A stretch of 47,066 nt of DNA, taken from contig JH153181.1 in the NCBI GenBank assembly GCA_000226015.1, positions 1-47,066 on the forward strand, read 5' to 3'. The position numbers and the translations under genes were made by a program. Under the pieces are notes generated by a model. That model worked only from the letters and a program-made list of their open reading frames with translations. It ran no database searches and was not told the origin of the DNA. Position 1 is the first letter of the stretch; every line of letters begins with the position of its first letter. Source of the stretch: Mnemiopsis leidyi. Taxonomy: Eukaryota > Ctenophora > Tentaculata > Lobata > Bolinopsidae. Positions 21,206-33,700 of the stretch are shown here, piece by piece.

Positions 21206-24200
21206 CTAAGGTAGAATATATCCAGTGACGTATTCCTGTTTCTTGTACTGAACTGTCGCTTCCTCTAGAGGTATGGTGCTAGTTTCGTGATCTATAATTT
21301 TAATCCGGGTGTCTCGTTTTGAGATCGGCTTGTCACTCGAAGTTCCTTGAATTTGAGACCCGAACAACTCTGAAAAGCATCGAGTTAAGAATTGGGATAC
21401 ACGGATATATTTGAGGACATACATTTAATTCATAAAGTGTCATGGATGGTTGAAACTGTTAAGTCTAGTAAGATGGAAAAACATCAAGGAAAACATATGG
21501 CACTAACTCTTTTGATTCAGACGCGGGTAAATTTGATTCATTGCTCATAGCTTCATTCATTAATGGTTAAAGCATAATCTCGAGATCTAGGATTACAGTT
21601 ATACTGACCTTCAGTTGTGTAGAGAGTATTGTACTCAGGAGCAACTCGGAACTTTACTGTGGGCCGAGGAGGATCTCTGTTTGGTAGAGGTGCGGTTCGT
21701 TTTCTTCCTGCTCTGAAAAGTGCAATGTTTGTAAGGAAATTCTTTACACTGTGTACCCTTACTACAATTGATAATAGAAACCAAGAATATTTACATCTTC
21801 ACAAAATCAAAATTATAGTTTTACTACAATTCTCAGTACCGTTTTCAACATGCACACAAATTAAAAAGTACAATAAACTATTGTTCAAGAGAATAAACAA
21901 GGGAATAAACAGAAAGTTAGTATTCATCACACAATTATATATTCCTCCTAAAAGTCGTACTTCTCGTAGAACCAAAACAGAAGCACGAGTGCAGCGAGGA
22001 TGAGAGCGAATACACTGACCACTACCCAGACCACTACCATGCTCACGCTGAAATGACCTGGGAGATACAGGTTACAGAATACCTTATCGGTGGAAAAGTT
22101 TCCGGTGCAGGTAATAAAGTTAGTAATTAGTTGGCCGGTTAAAAGTATGGCCTGAATCGCGATCCAAAAGAAAAACGCCAAAATAAACTAAATTTATCGA
22201 TTTTGGCGAAATTTTCACTTTTTATCATTTATTGAGACACAATATTGTTCAACTTCATGGATAATTTGCCTAGGTTTTTATGAAAATTACAGTTATAACG
22301 TGCGAGAAAATTGTAAGTTGTAACGTGCCAGATAATTGTACATCACAACCGAAATAATAACACTTATTAAGAGCAAAAATACCTAAAAAACGATCGGTTC
22401 AAAACTTTCCGGGTTAAAAGTGGTCGGTGAAAAAGTTTTTCGGTTAAAACTTTGGTCTGACGAGCTCAAACTGGCCACATTACCACCGGAAACTTTTCCA
22501 CCGATAAGGTAGACTTTTTTGCACTTATTCGCGCCTTCTAACACTTATTTTTCAGCTGAGTCTTTAGATCAATTTTGTAAAATTTTTGTTAACATACTTG
22601 CAATGGTGGTGTTGTAGGTGGTACTGTTAATGCTTGTGTAACAACCCTCGATATGGAGTGGACATTGAGTGCACCCAAACTTTGTTTTGTATTTTCCTGC
22701 AGAATAGGAAGAAAATTGGGGTTTATTGCAGCAAACGAAGATCACATGTATCAGAGATAGAAAGATGTATGAGAGAAAGGGCCCAACTCTTGATAAAAAG
22801 ACAGAAAGATGTCCCCCTATCCCCGTCTAGGAACATTGTCGTCATAAAGTGTAGACGGGTATAATCTCGTCAACTAGAAACACTAGGCGAGAAGAATAAA
22901 AGGCAAAAAGGTTATATAGTTTGGTGGGTGGGGCAATTGGCGCCATTGGCGCTAATGGATCCACTCAATGGAACAAATGGATGCTCCAATGGCGCCAATG
23001 GCGATGAGGTCAGTGGTGCCAATGGTGGTCCCAATCGCCATTGGCGCCAATGGTTGTGTTTCATTGGCGACAATGGCGATCGCCATTGGCGACCATTTGC
23101 GCCATTATAATGGATCCATTGGAACCACTCGATGGCGATACCTTTTTCACGATCGCCACTCAGAGTGAATGGATCATTTGGAATTCCAATGACGACAATG
23201 ATTCCAATGGCGAAAATGGTTCCAATTATGGCGGCAATGGTACCGACAATGGCGACATTGGCGCCAATGGCGACAATGGTACCAATGCTGACAATGGTAC
23301 TAATGGCGACAATGGTACCAACAATGGTACCAATGGCGACAATGTTACCGATGGCAAAAAAGTGTCCAATGGCGACAATTGGTGCCAATGACGACAATGG
23401 TACCAATGGCGACGATGGCGCTAACCAGGAAATAATTATGCCGGATTATAGCCATTGACGACAGTGGCTCCAATGGTGACAGTGGCGTCAATGGTGACAG
23501 TGGCACCAATGGTGACAGTGGCGTCAATGGTGACAGTGGCACCAATGGCGATAAATATAATCAGGAAATAATTATACCGATAATTTATCGGCATTGACGA
23601 CAGTGGTGATATTCAGGAAATAACAATACTGCTTGGGCACCTCAGCCTTTTTGCATACAACAACCGCGGATCGGGTGGCGCCACTGTCATCAACGCCGAC
23701 AAATCGGTGTATTTCCTGATTATCGCCATTGATGCCGCTGTCATTATTGGCGCCACTTTCGACAATGCCGATAAATCGCCATAATTATGACATGGTTATC
23801 GAAATTGTCGCCATTATCGCCATTGGCGCCATAGTCACCATTGGTACCATTGTCGCCATTGGCGCCATATTCACCATTGGTACCATTGTCGCCATTGGTG
23901 CCACTGTCACCATTAGCACCACCGTCGGTACACTTATTTCCTGATTATCGCCATTGGTGCCATTGGTTTCATTGTCGCCATTGGTAACATTGTCGCCATT
24001 GTTTGCACCATTGTCGTCATTGGTATCATATTTGCCATTGTCGCCATTGATACCATTGTCGCCAATGTCGCCATTGTCGGTACCACTGTCGCCATTGGAA
24101 CCATTGTTGCTATTGGAATCATTCTCGCCATTGGAATTCCAAATGATCCATTCACTCTGAGTGGCGATCCTGAAAAAGGTATCGCCATCGAGTGGTTCCA

Positions 24201-24796
24201 ATAGATCCATTATAATGGAGCCAATAGTCGCCAATGGCGATCGCCATTGTCGCCAATGGAACACAACCATTGGCGCCAATGGCGATTGAGACCACCATTG
24301 GCACCACTGACCTCATCGCCATTAGCGCCATTGGAACATCCATTTGTTCCATTGAGTGGATCCATTGGCGCCAATGGCGCCAATTGCCCCACTCACCAAC
24401 TATATGANNNNNNNNNNCCAATGGCGATCGCCATTGTCGCCAATGGAACACAACCATTGGCGCCAATGGCGATTGAGACCACCATTGGCACCACTGACCT
24501 CATCGCCATTAGCGCCATTGGAACATCCATTGTTCCATTGAGTGGATCCATTGGCGCCAATGGCGCCAATTGCCCCACTCACCAAACTATATGACCCTTT
24601 TGCCGAATAAAAATCAGGAAAAGTAGCGGACTAGAAAAACCTGGTGGACACGAGATAAAGTTGCAGCAAGTGTTTTTGTAATACTCGATCTGGTTGGACT
24701 GGTTGTTAACGTACATGGAGAAACAATGTACACACTGGTAACAATCTATCACTTTGTGACATCCTGGATCTTGATCAGCCGCACTCATCTCTCTGG
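21206..24796 (-). CDS. Small single-pass Cys-rich receptor-like membrane protein, 5' incomplete
   Basis: Five exons link in phase on the minus strand: about 24641-24796, 22598-22696, 21961-22057, 21609-21712 and 21206-21369. The first two encode a short Cys-rich ectodomain with CYQCVHCF, CCNFISCPPGKY and GCTQCPLHIEGC, which recalls TNFR/EGF-like or GCC2/3-type disulfide modules, plus NST and NTT glycosylation sites. The third encodes one transmembrane helix (MVVVWVVVSVFALILAALV) and the start of the tail. The last two encode a tail of about 90 residues with several tyrosines (EYNTLYTTE, VQYKKQEYVTGY). If the third exon is not spliced at its weak donor (AA|GTACGA) the protein stops after FYEKYDF, a short-tail form ending at 21948. 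No signal peptide exon was found upstream. A foldback transposon and an assembly gap lie in the first intron. The family is not recognised and function is unknown. Confidence 0.5.
22080..22511. repeat. 28-bp perfect inverted repeat in an intron
   Basis: Bases 22080-22107 and 22484-22511 are exact reverse complements (core ACTTTTCCACCGATAAGG), 376 bases apart, inside the intron between the second and third exons of the receptor-like gene. GGTTAAAAG words occur near both arms. This is probably the remains of a small foldback or MITE, unrelated to the 9-mer foldback family. Confidence 0.75.
22902..24604. mobile_element. Foldback transposon copy 1, non-autonomous, 9-bp-unit core
   Basis: The ends are fixed by an exact 8-bp target duplication, GAATAAAA, at 22894-22901 and 24605-24612. 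The terminal inverted repeat starts GGCAAAAAGGTTATATAGTT on the left; the reverse complement of the right end is GGCAAAAGGGTCATATAGTT. The outer arms (about 22902-23195, and about 24128 to the right end) are long inverted copies. The interior is built from 9-base units of the type GGCGACAAT, GGTACCAAT and GGCGCCAAT, running in one direction up to about 23560 and in the opposite direction from about 23700. Short spacers containing TCAGGAAATAATTAT punctuate it. There is no transposase; open frames inside are simple-sequence shadows. Eight-base duplications fit hAT, P, Merlin or Mutator-like enzymes, but the termini match none of their usual consensus ends that I recall. True length is probably near 1.5 kb because of a gap artefact. 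Confidence 0.88.
24231..24594. other. Assembly gap (10 N) flanked by a false duplication
   Basis: Ten N occupy 24408-24417. Sequence 24231-24407, ending at the gap, and 24418-24594, starting after it, are the same 177 bases. They differ only by single-base indels in homopolymers (TTT or TT near CATCCAT, AA or AAA in ACCAACTATATGA). The left copy stops within the element's right terminus. This is what unmerged overlapping contig ends look like, so one copy is almost certainly an artefact. Confidence 0.88.
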
Positions 24797-27769
24797 CTGT
24801 AGTTCTGAGTCCAGTTAAACTTTCTCCCTTAGTCTTGGATCAAGATAACGGATATTTTAATCAACTAAGTAAGTACGAAAACTCAAAACTAGGTATCAAT
24901 GTTAATATGTAATTTAAATAAGATTAATATGCAATTGTGTATGAAATTACGAAAAATTACTGAATCTTAGTTATGTAAACAAGGTAGAAATACATGTTTA
25001 CTCTCCAAATAACAGGTACCTAAGCCGTTGGAATCTTCTGATTCTAAGTCTTGAGGCATTCATAGCACTGTTCGTAATCAGGCAATAAACCTGTCAAATT
25101 CGGTTTGAGATTCACACTTAACAGACGATATTTCAGTCGGCAGCCCCCAGTTCTTTTTAATATCTGTCTCTATGAGCAGAGGATTTCGTCAATTACCTGC
25201 CAACTGTGGTGTCACCTGCCGGAGTAATTTGAATAAAGAAATTCGGCAGCTGAAATGAAGGATTACCAATTCGGTTTTATGAAAAATATAATTATAAAGT
25301 TATAAGTGATGAAAATCTTCTTTCCATGCTCTTAATTTAGTAAATTATACACCGATTGACTATTATGATTATCAGCGTTTATGATTTAACTAGACTTAGG
25401 TAATTTTTTAAATTAAACGAACTGAAAGTCCGATAGACGTCAGGTGTCGTATATCCTATAATTATAAAATGAACCACCCGCCCTGCCCCCTTTTTATTGG
25501 TGCGAATTTCGAGAGGTGAGATCCATATAAACTTGGAGCTTAAGTTTGTTTGTCCAAGTCATCTTGCAAAACGGGGCTGTCAAAATAATTCCGAATTTTT
25601 GCTTGAGAGCTTAATATGCACTTTTGTGCTGTAGCAATTTCCAAATTGTTTCTGCACGTCCTTCAATCAAAGGAGGGATTGCATGAGAGTCAAAGTGTCT
25701 CATTTAAGTGCATCTATATCATTACATCATGTATTTGAAGTCATTTGTTCTCCTGAAGTTTCTTTTTCTTTACTGGACGTTTATTCGTTTTGATACGTGT
25801 TCAATATAAGATCCTTCCGTACCGTTTGTTCTTGCATGTTTCCATTGCGTCCTAGTTGTTGAGTGACGGATTTCTATAATGAGTAAAATTTTGGACCACT
25901 AAAATCCCTAACACAAGAAAAATTGACCGCGGTTGGAAATGCCGATATAAGATTTGATTGTGGCAATATCGTGATTAATCGACAATCATTTTGACCACGT
26001 TTGACAGCAAGATCCATATGAATTCAGAGACTGATCGTGTTTTGAAGCTGCAAACATAGTAGTAATACAAGTGTTCTCCAGGGTGGTCCAAGGCTTGAAC
26101 TAGCACATGACAGATACGTTACTTAGCGGGGGGTCGTCAAGCTTTGAAGTGCTGGTCGTTGCCATGGCATCTACACGTGTAGCTACACGTGTCTTTGTCT
26201 TAGTGTAGCTCGTGCTATCGAGTTGTGCTGCTATTTCTACCCTAATGTTCAAGAGTCCAATCGTTTTACTTTTATAGGTCACTTTTGGATGATCAGCATT
26301 TTAGATTACGCTTTTAAACTCGCACTTTTAGATCTCGATTTTTTTCCAATCTTCTTCTAGTGAACCATATAAATGTAGTATAGACTTTAGTTTTTAATTA
26401 GATTTATCATCATAATATTAATGCTAATTAATTAACTCCGAATTTAAAGTTTTATCAATCGCGTTAGCTCTTATAAGGCTCAAGTTTTTGAGGTCCTAGT
26501 TCGAAATTCGCAATTACACTAGTTTAAGCAAGGACTATGATATATCTGGTCATAGATATTCAATTCATTGTCCAAACTTAGAGCTTACAGCTTTTCTTCG
26601 TATGTGCAATCTTTATACTATTATCAAAGAGTTGAAATATTTAATATATACATCTGTACAGTTTTACGGACCTATTATACTATTATATTAAATCTAAATA
26701 ACGATCATGAACAGACGGACACCGTGGGTCTAACGGGTTTTAGAACTATCTGTAGGCTATTGAGTATTCTGAAGAAATGAAGCAGCTCCTGCATGCTGTC
26801 TTAGAATCTGACTTGTACGGTTTACTGCTCGCAACATGCAAGACCACTGAATTGCAATGAATTAAAAAACAAATATGTTTTAGAAGTTATACACAACGCA
26901 GAAATGACTCTATCGTCGTGCGAATAGTTTGTAGTTTCTTGCCGTAGTTCTCAACACGTGGGCCCGGTTTTCTCCGACCGCGCTGTGCAGGTCTTGTCAA
27001 TTCGATAAACTCGGTTAGAAAATCGGCCAGGCCTCCGACTTGTCAAAGGTAAACCATCTGAGCTGCACGTGGATCATGTATACTTCATTTGATCATGCTT
27101 AATTCTTCAACGCTAGATTTTCACCTGTGCATAAAATTTTGCTCAATTGCTTGAATTTCCACTAGGCACTAGCATAACTTTTTTATGGAATACTTCTTGA
27201 ATATCTAGTGAATCTCTAGTGTGGCTCAACGTGTGGCATGCTGACTTGATTGACGTATTGTGTGACATGTTTTACTAATTTTCATTGCTTAAAATGAATG
27301 ATTGTATCCGTAAGTTTCATTCACAAAAGTTTTCGCTCGCTGTTATAGATGTTGCCAATCAATGAAATTTTTAACAAATGTTGTGACATGCAATTGTTTT
27401 CAAACTATTTTCTCGTCATCTGAAGTATCTCATTGAAGCTGCCTTGTTAACTATCCTACGTATATCTTCAATGCAACAATGTCATCATTGTTCAGTAATC
27501 GGCAAACAAAGATAGACTGGCAAAATAGGCTCGCCAATGACTTATAATCGTGAGAGATCATTGTTTGAGACAATTACCTATCAATCTTACTGCCGTTTAC
27601 AAAGATCATCTGACTTGATCAAACCAATCAAATACCAATACCTATGAAGCCGAGAAATTTACAGGACACCTTTAATCATTCTCAGACAAGCTAGACAATG
27701 GCTGTTTCCGTTCGAGTTTCGTACTGCTTGTAGTCCTCATTCTAAGACTAGAGATTGTGAGCGGAGAAA
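24797..27769. other. Intergenic, no gene seen
   Basis: Nearly 3 kb of AT-rich sequence between the receptor-like gene (-) and the KIAA2012-like gene (+), so it should contain both promoters and perhaps the missing signal-peptide exon of the former. A 20-bp palindrome lies at 26173-26192, and further CACGTG hexamers at about 26955 and 27066. Open frames at 26100-26282 and 26568-26780 lack support. Confidence 0.45.
26173..26192. promoter_or_regulatory. 20-bp perfect palindrome with two CACGTG boxes
   Basis: ACACGTGTAGCTACACGTGT equals its own reverse complement and holds two E-boxes whose starts are 12 bases apart. It could be a paired bHLH site or a small hairpin. It lies about 1.6 kb upstream of the KIAA2012-like start codon. 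Confidence 0.4.
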
Positions 27770-30700
27770 ATGCGATCTAAGTTGTTTTCTCCTCTTATTA
27801 GAGGTCCCGGTCCAGACTGGTCAGCCAATTTTAAATGGGTGAGAAAAAATTGTATCAAATTGTTAATCATATATGTTGACTTGTATCTTAATCAGGAAAC
27901 CCCGAAAAATACACTTATTGTTTTAATGCCAATGTTAATTTTCTGAACAGTACGAAGACGAACCGAACAAAGCTCCGGTGTATGGTGAAACTGGTCAACA
28001 CAGCAGATACGTTATACACGATCGACATCTTTACAGAACCGTCCCAAAAACCTTCACTACAAACAAGGTTATTTGGGTTACCATGGTGTCATGTGAGGTC
28101 ATGTGGGTAACCAAGGTTGCAAGTGAGGCTTAGAGACTTAAAAAGGTTACAAGTATGGTTGCGACGGTTGTTGGTTACCAAGGTTTCAAGTGAGGTTATG
28201 TGATTGAGGGTTACATAGGTACAAATGAGGCTATGAGGGTTACTAAGGATACAGATGAGGTAATTTGGGTTACCAAGGCAAGGTACAAGTAAGGTTGTGA
28301 GCAAAACAACTACCAGTGCCAAGCTTACTTGTGGGTTAGAAATGTAAATGGCAATTAACCAAAGATTATTCTTATTATTCTTATCGTTTTAGGGAGCCAT
28401 TGTGCTGTATACAAGCGAGGATTATGTTCTCAAAGACAAATTGTCACAAGCCGTCCATCCGTCAGTGTCCAAAGACTTCCAAACTTCAGATCTGGACAAT
28501 CTGCAACGCAACATTCTCCAATTTGGAACTTCTGAGGTTTTAATTTGGGCATTTTACCGCTAGCCCTACTTTAGACTCAAGTTTTAAAAGAATCTTACCG
28601 TACACCAACCTATGATTTTAAGATTGAAGCCCAGTTAAAAACCATATTAGATAACTCACATAGCAGTGAAGATACTATAGAATTAAACAACCACTTCAGG
28701 ATGATAAAGCCTGCCTGCGGTTCACAAGACCTAACGTGGACGATGTTTACTTGGACGAGTCTACCCGACCCGGTGCTCTCCCCGAAGTCTACCTAGAAGA
28801 CCTCAAGTACAAAACCAAGTCAGTGTGTTAAGTTTATACCGGAAAAACTAGGGATCGGATGTCGAATGTTTGTAAAGCCAGTGCTATAACCACATTTGAA
28901 AGAGTAAGTCATCTGTTTGAAGACCAGGGCGTGCAGGGAGTTACACAACTGCAAATATAAGTCATTATAACTCTTTTGTAGAGTAAGCCCCTTTTCATAG
29001 ATTTAGCAGACAATCTCTGGCTATTTAGGGTTCGACTTTATTCTAACATGTCTTTCCCAGGCTGTTAGCCAAGACAAACAAAATGTCGGTCTCTAGACTG
29101 AGACCAACAGAGAGAGCAAGGACCCCTGCTCGATCGAGTATCCAGTGTGCCTCCCCGGCCACATCTATCCTCACTGACTCACTGGACACTCCGCAATCCT
29201 CCCGTCCTGACTCCGGGGCTGAAAAGAGGAGACTCCTACGACCGCCGTCCGCACCGGTATGCTTGTCCAACATGCTATTTGAGAATTTGACTCCTTAACT
29301 TTAAGTTTAAATTCTCTCCAAGTATGATCCAAGTTTTAAGACAGCGTTTAATCTTACGGGCCAGATGTTTAAGTTTAGGACTCGGTTGTCAGAGTAATGC
29401 TTGACCATGAGATAATTCAGTGATTAGTCTTCAAATGCAGCAAGATGGTTCGGTAATTGGTTTTCAAATGCAGCAAGACACGCTGATATTGATTCGGGGG
29501 CGGTTCCATCATTTCATGAGCCAAGAAATTTGAGCTATACAGATAAGCAACGTCATTGCTCATTGACTCGAATGCACAGATTGTTCATATAAAGTTCATA
29601 CTGAGAAATAACATGACATGTAATTTTGATGTGCAGGAAATTTTCCTGTGAACATGCTCACAAAGATTTGACTTATAATCCCCTGTAAAATTAGGACTAA
29701 CTAATGAAAATACAGACGGAAATACAGACGGACCAACGGTCAATCTTTACCTCATTCCTTAATGCTTACCAGTGAAATTTCCAGTATTATAAGTAATGAC
29801 AATCAACTATATTTTTCAGCCACAACTAATGCCTTCTGTCGAAAAGAGGAAGGTCGAGATAATCAGAGATCAGATGAAGCATGTTGATGCAGCTCAGAGA
29901 CGAGAACGGATGAAGTACGCAGATTTTGAATTCGTTTCAGCTATTCCTGACCACCTCAAAGTTAAAGGTAAGTTCTAATTCTAGATAAATAAAAGGAATC
30001 AAGCGAAATACTTGAAATGGGAGCATAGTGCAAAGTCTGAAATTATCTTATGGGTCTTTATAATTTGACCACCAATAAAATGTTCAATTTTTTTCCTCAG
30101 TTGATCTTTTTAACCACTCAAACGACAGGCCTAGGAGGAAAGGAGCAAAAGCGACGAGCATACTCGAGCCCGGTGTACAAGACTCAGTACTGTGAGGACA
30201 AATCGTACATCACGACTGACCAGTCCAAGTCAGTGCCTCTGTTCGTAGTGACCTCCACTTTGCCTAGCCGTAGATCCCCTCTCCGGTCCGGAACCCGGGC
30301 TTCTAGAGATGGCCGGGTGAGTTTTGCTGTTCCTATCTTGTGATCAGTTCATTTTTCGTATCTAACTTACAATATCTGTCTTCATCGAATACAAGTCCTA
30401 TAAGTATTTTGGCTATTTAACCAAAGATGTAAGAGAACCAGAAATAATTTCAGCTCCCCATTTGACCATTTTTCAATTTTTTACCAATTCGAATCACAGG
30501 AGTTTGGGGCAGAAAGTTTTTGCTCTGAAGACAGCGATAGGCTTGATCTAACAGACAGTATCCATAACCAAGGAAATCGTGCGTACAAATCTTTAAAATG
30601 TTACGGTCTTTTGATTCTTTAACTATATGTAACTATGTATTACTATAAGATTATTTGGAGCAGCGTATTTTTTTATATCATCTGATGGAGCCAATCCCTT

Positions 30701-33700
30701 TTTAGAACATAAAAAAGTTCGACATCAAGGCAACTTAATATCATGATATCCTTCAACAGAGCTGGACTTGGAATGCAGTGCTCAAGAAATCACGAAGAGT
30801 GACATAATAGCAGCGGAGGTGAAGTCACGGCAGCTTCCTAGTGCCCAGAGTTCAGATCAGAGACAATCAGCTGTTTCAACTCCGGGAGCCGGACTAGAAA
30901 GTTGTGGAGGGGGCGGGGATGCAGCATTTGGGGGTGAGAGTCAGTCTAAAGATGGGGAACCTGATCTCTTGTCTGAGGTAGGCTATCCAGGACTCCCAGT
31001 GTCAGGAGGGTTAATTTGACCATAAATGATCATTGATAGAAACAAATTCTTAATAAAAATGTAAAGGTATGTTTAACGTCACAGTTGCCATAACATAAAC
31101 CGAACTCACAGTTGCCCGATCGGTGTCCCTCATCAAGGCAGATTATAATAGACCTGCCGGACGAGAACAAAGAAAAACCAAAAGACAGTTTTATCAGCGA
31201 GGAACTGAGACTGGAAATGATGGAGACACAAAAAGACGGGGAGCCCGGGGACAAGGCTGCTGACGATGAAGCTACCACCACCACTTCCACCAGTATTGCC
31301 ACCAGTATTTTAACGTTTTGTCAACATCATCGTTTCCAATTCTAGTTTTACCGTATAGTATCATTTTCATGATTATTCGGTATTTATGGGTATAAACAAG
31401 GACAAGACAGTAGTTAAAATAAATCTTGAAATTGAAGTCATGTTTGACCTCCTAGTGGAGCAAAAGAGTGGGGAAGAGATAAGCTCTACAATAGATGACA
31501 GTTTGCAAAACATGACCCAAAATAAGATCCTAACCTACCCCTCTTTCCTCTCCCTCTCTTCCGCTAACTCGAAAGGAGATCATACTCACGAGGATACAGC
31601 TCAACAGGTACTACAATTGTTACTTTCATCTGCCACAACCAACATAATGTTAATATTTTACAAAATTACAATATTTCCCAATTTCCCATCTCATCCCAAT
31701 CATAACCGTGATATCAATAAAACAAATCATTAATAATAATATCAGAGTTCAGACCAGACTTGCTAGATAACGCAAAAAAAGCTGAGAAAATTAGGTTTGT
31801 CTACTTCAGAGTTCGGACACCAGTCTGGATCGGGAGGCAAAAAGAGAAGCACTTCTAGATGCCAAAACTTTGATAAGTGAAATATCCAGCTCTAAAAAGT
31901 CAAGGAGGAAACGAGGTAAATTTTGTGTTAACAGCACCCCTCCCCCCTAAAATTACATCACCTCAGTACTTCAGAACGCTACTAAAATCCCCAAACCCCA
32001 ACCTTCGCCAGCCCCATCTCATTATGAGCTATTCTGAATTATGAGTTACAGAGCTGCACTGAGTTTAAGTCCACCTGCCTGGACATTGCTTAACTCATAG
32101 CACTTGATGATTATTTATTTTGATTACATGATTGACCACACATCTTTTATTGGAGAAAAACTTTTAACTTACATTCATTATCATTATTATGTTCATCCAA
32201 TTGACTTGATTTCTGACCACTTATCATAAACGCAAAATCAATCTTCAGACGACCGTATAGCGTTTTCAATGAATGATTATTCAAATGATCATAGTCTCAA
32301 AGATCAATTCTCAATAGAGCTATCATAACACTCAAGTTTTTGCGTTCACCACTATTCCACCGCAGGATTTCTTTCATGAAAACACTCACCAATGCAATAA
32401 AGATACAACTTTTATTGACGCCACAATTTGAGGCTTTTGTTAAGACATGTATAACCATTTAAGACTTTTGTCTATTGTAGACGTTTTAGACGTTTTAACG
32501 CTGCTTTTGTCATCTATTTCTATATCTTTCTTAATTATGTTACAGAAAAACATATTATTAAGATTATACAATTTGAGTTTTTCATGCATATAACCTTTGT
32601 TCTGTGAACAGAGAATTGCTTTAACAACCGCATTAATGCATGTTGAATCTTGACATTCAGAGCGTCTTTCCGATTGTGTCGCGATTTTGTTTTGTGCTTT
32701 GTTTTCAACTTTTAGTACTAGCTAGTCAGTCTAAGTCAAGCTTCGGAGTATAATCTAGCGTCACAATTCTTTGATAGACGTTTAGTCATGCTTGAAGAAC
32801 TCTGTCAAAGAGTGGACTACTAGTTGAATGTATACTCCTACTCAACTAAAGTCGCATCTACTCATTTAGAATTAGAGTCTTAAGCAAGATCGGCTTACGT
32901 CACAACACTTGATTTAAATTTGAAAACATATGCATAAAGGTATGTGAAAATGCTTGCAAGATCAATGCGCACCATCAAGAACAATTCCGTATCATTTTGA
33001 TGTTTATAAATTTGGACGAATCGATCAGTTGTATAAACTACCACCTATATAATTATACATCACATTCAACACACAATTACCTATACACATCAAGCCAACT
33101 CACACAGGCAGTAAAGATAGAGAAGCTAAGGATCATGGGGACGGGAAAAAGAAGGCGGTAAAATCTGCTAAGTTGAAGAAGCAACTGCTACCAGACCTTC
33201 AAACAACCACTACTAGTGATGGGGAATTTAGGGAGAAACAGCCCCCGAAGTCGTTGGTAGCAATGCACAAGGACAACATTGATAGTAGCATCTCCATAAC
33301 CAAGAAGAAAAGTTCCTCATCAGGTAGAGAAAAGCTTGCTGTATATGTTTCATGTGCTGGAAATCAACCAATCAGAACAAAGTATATGTTTCATGTGCAT
33401 GAAATCAACCAATCAGAACAAAGTATATGTTCCACGTGCATAAAATCAACCAATCAGAACAAAGTACATGTTCCATTGTTCCACGTGCATGATATCAACT
33501 AATCAGAACATAGTATCTGTTCCATGTGCTTGAAATCCATCAACCAGAATAAAGTATCTGTTCTGCGTGCATAAAATCCACCGGAAGTATATATACCACG
33601 TGCATAAAATCTACTTATCAGAACAAACTATATGTTATATGTGCATAAAATCTGCCAATCCGGGCAAAGTATTTGTTCCACGTGCATAAAATCTACCAAT

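Noticed and set aside
21948..22181. Reading the whole 77-codon frame as an innexin-like or two-TM protein
   Set aside because: A CCCAG acceptor at 22058 joins the transmembrane part in exact phase to a Cys-rich exon. The upstream portion of the frame is intronic and contains half of the 28-bp inverted repeat.
22912..24466. Long open frames on both strands encoding GDNGTN- or IVAIGT-type repeats
   Set aside because: They are translations of the 9-base units of the foldback element in several frames at once. They contain no domain and vary freely in length between copies.
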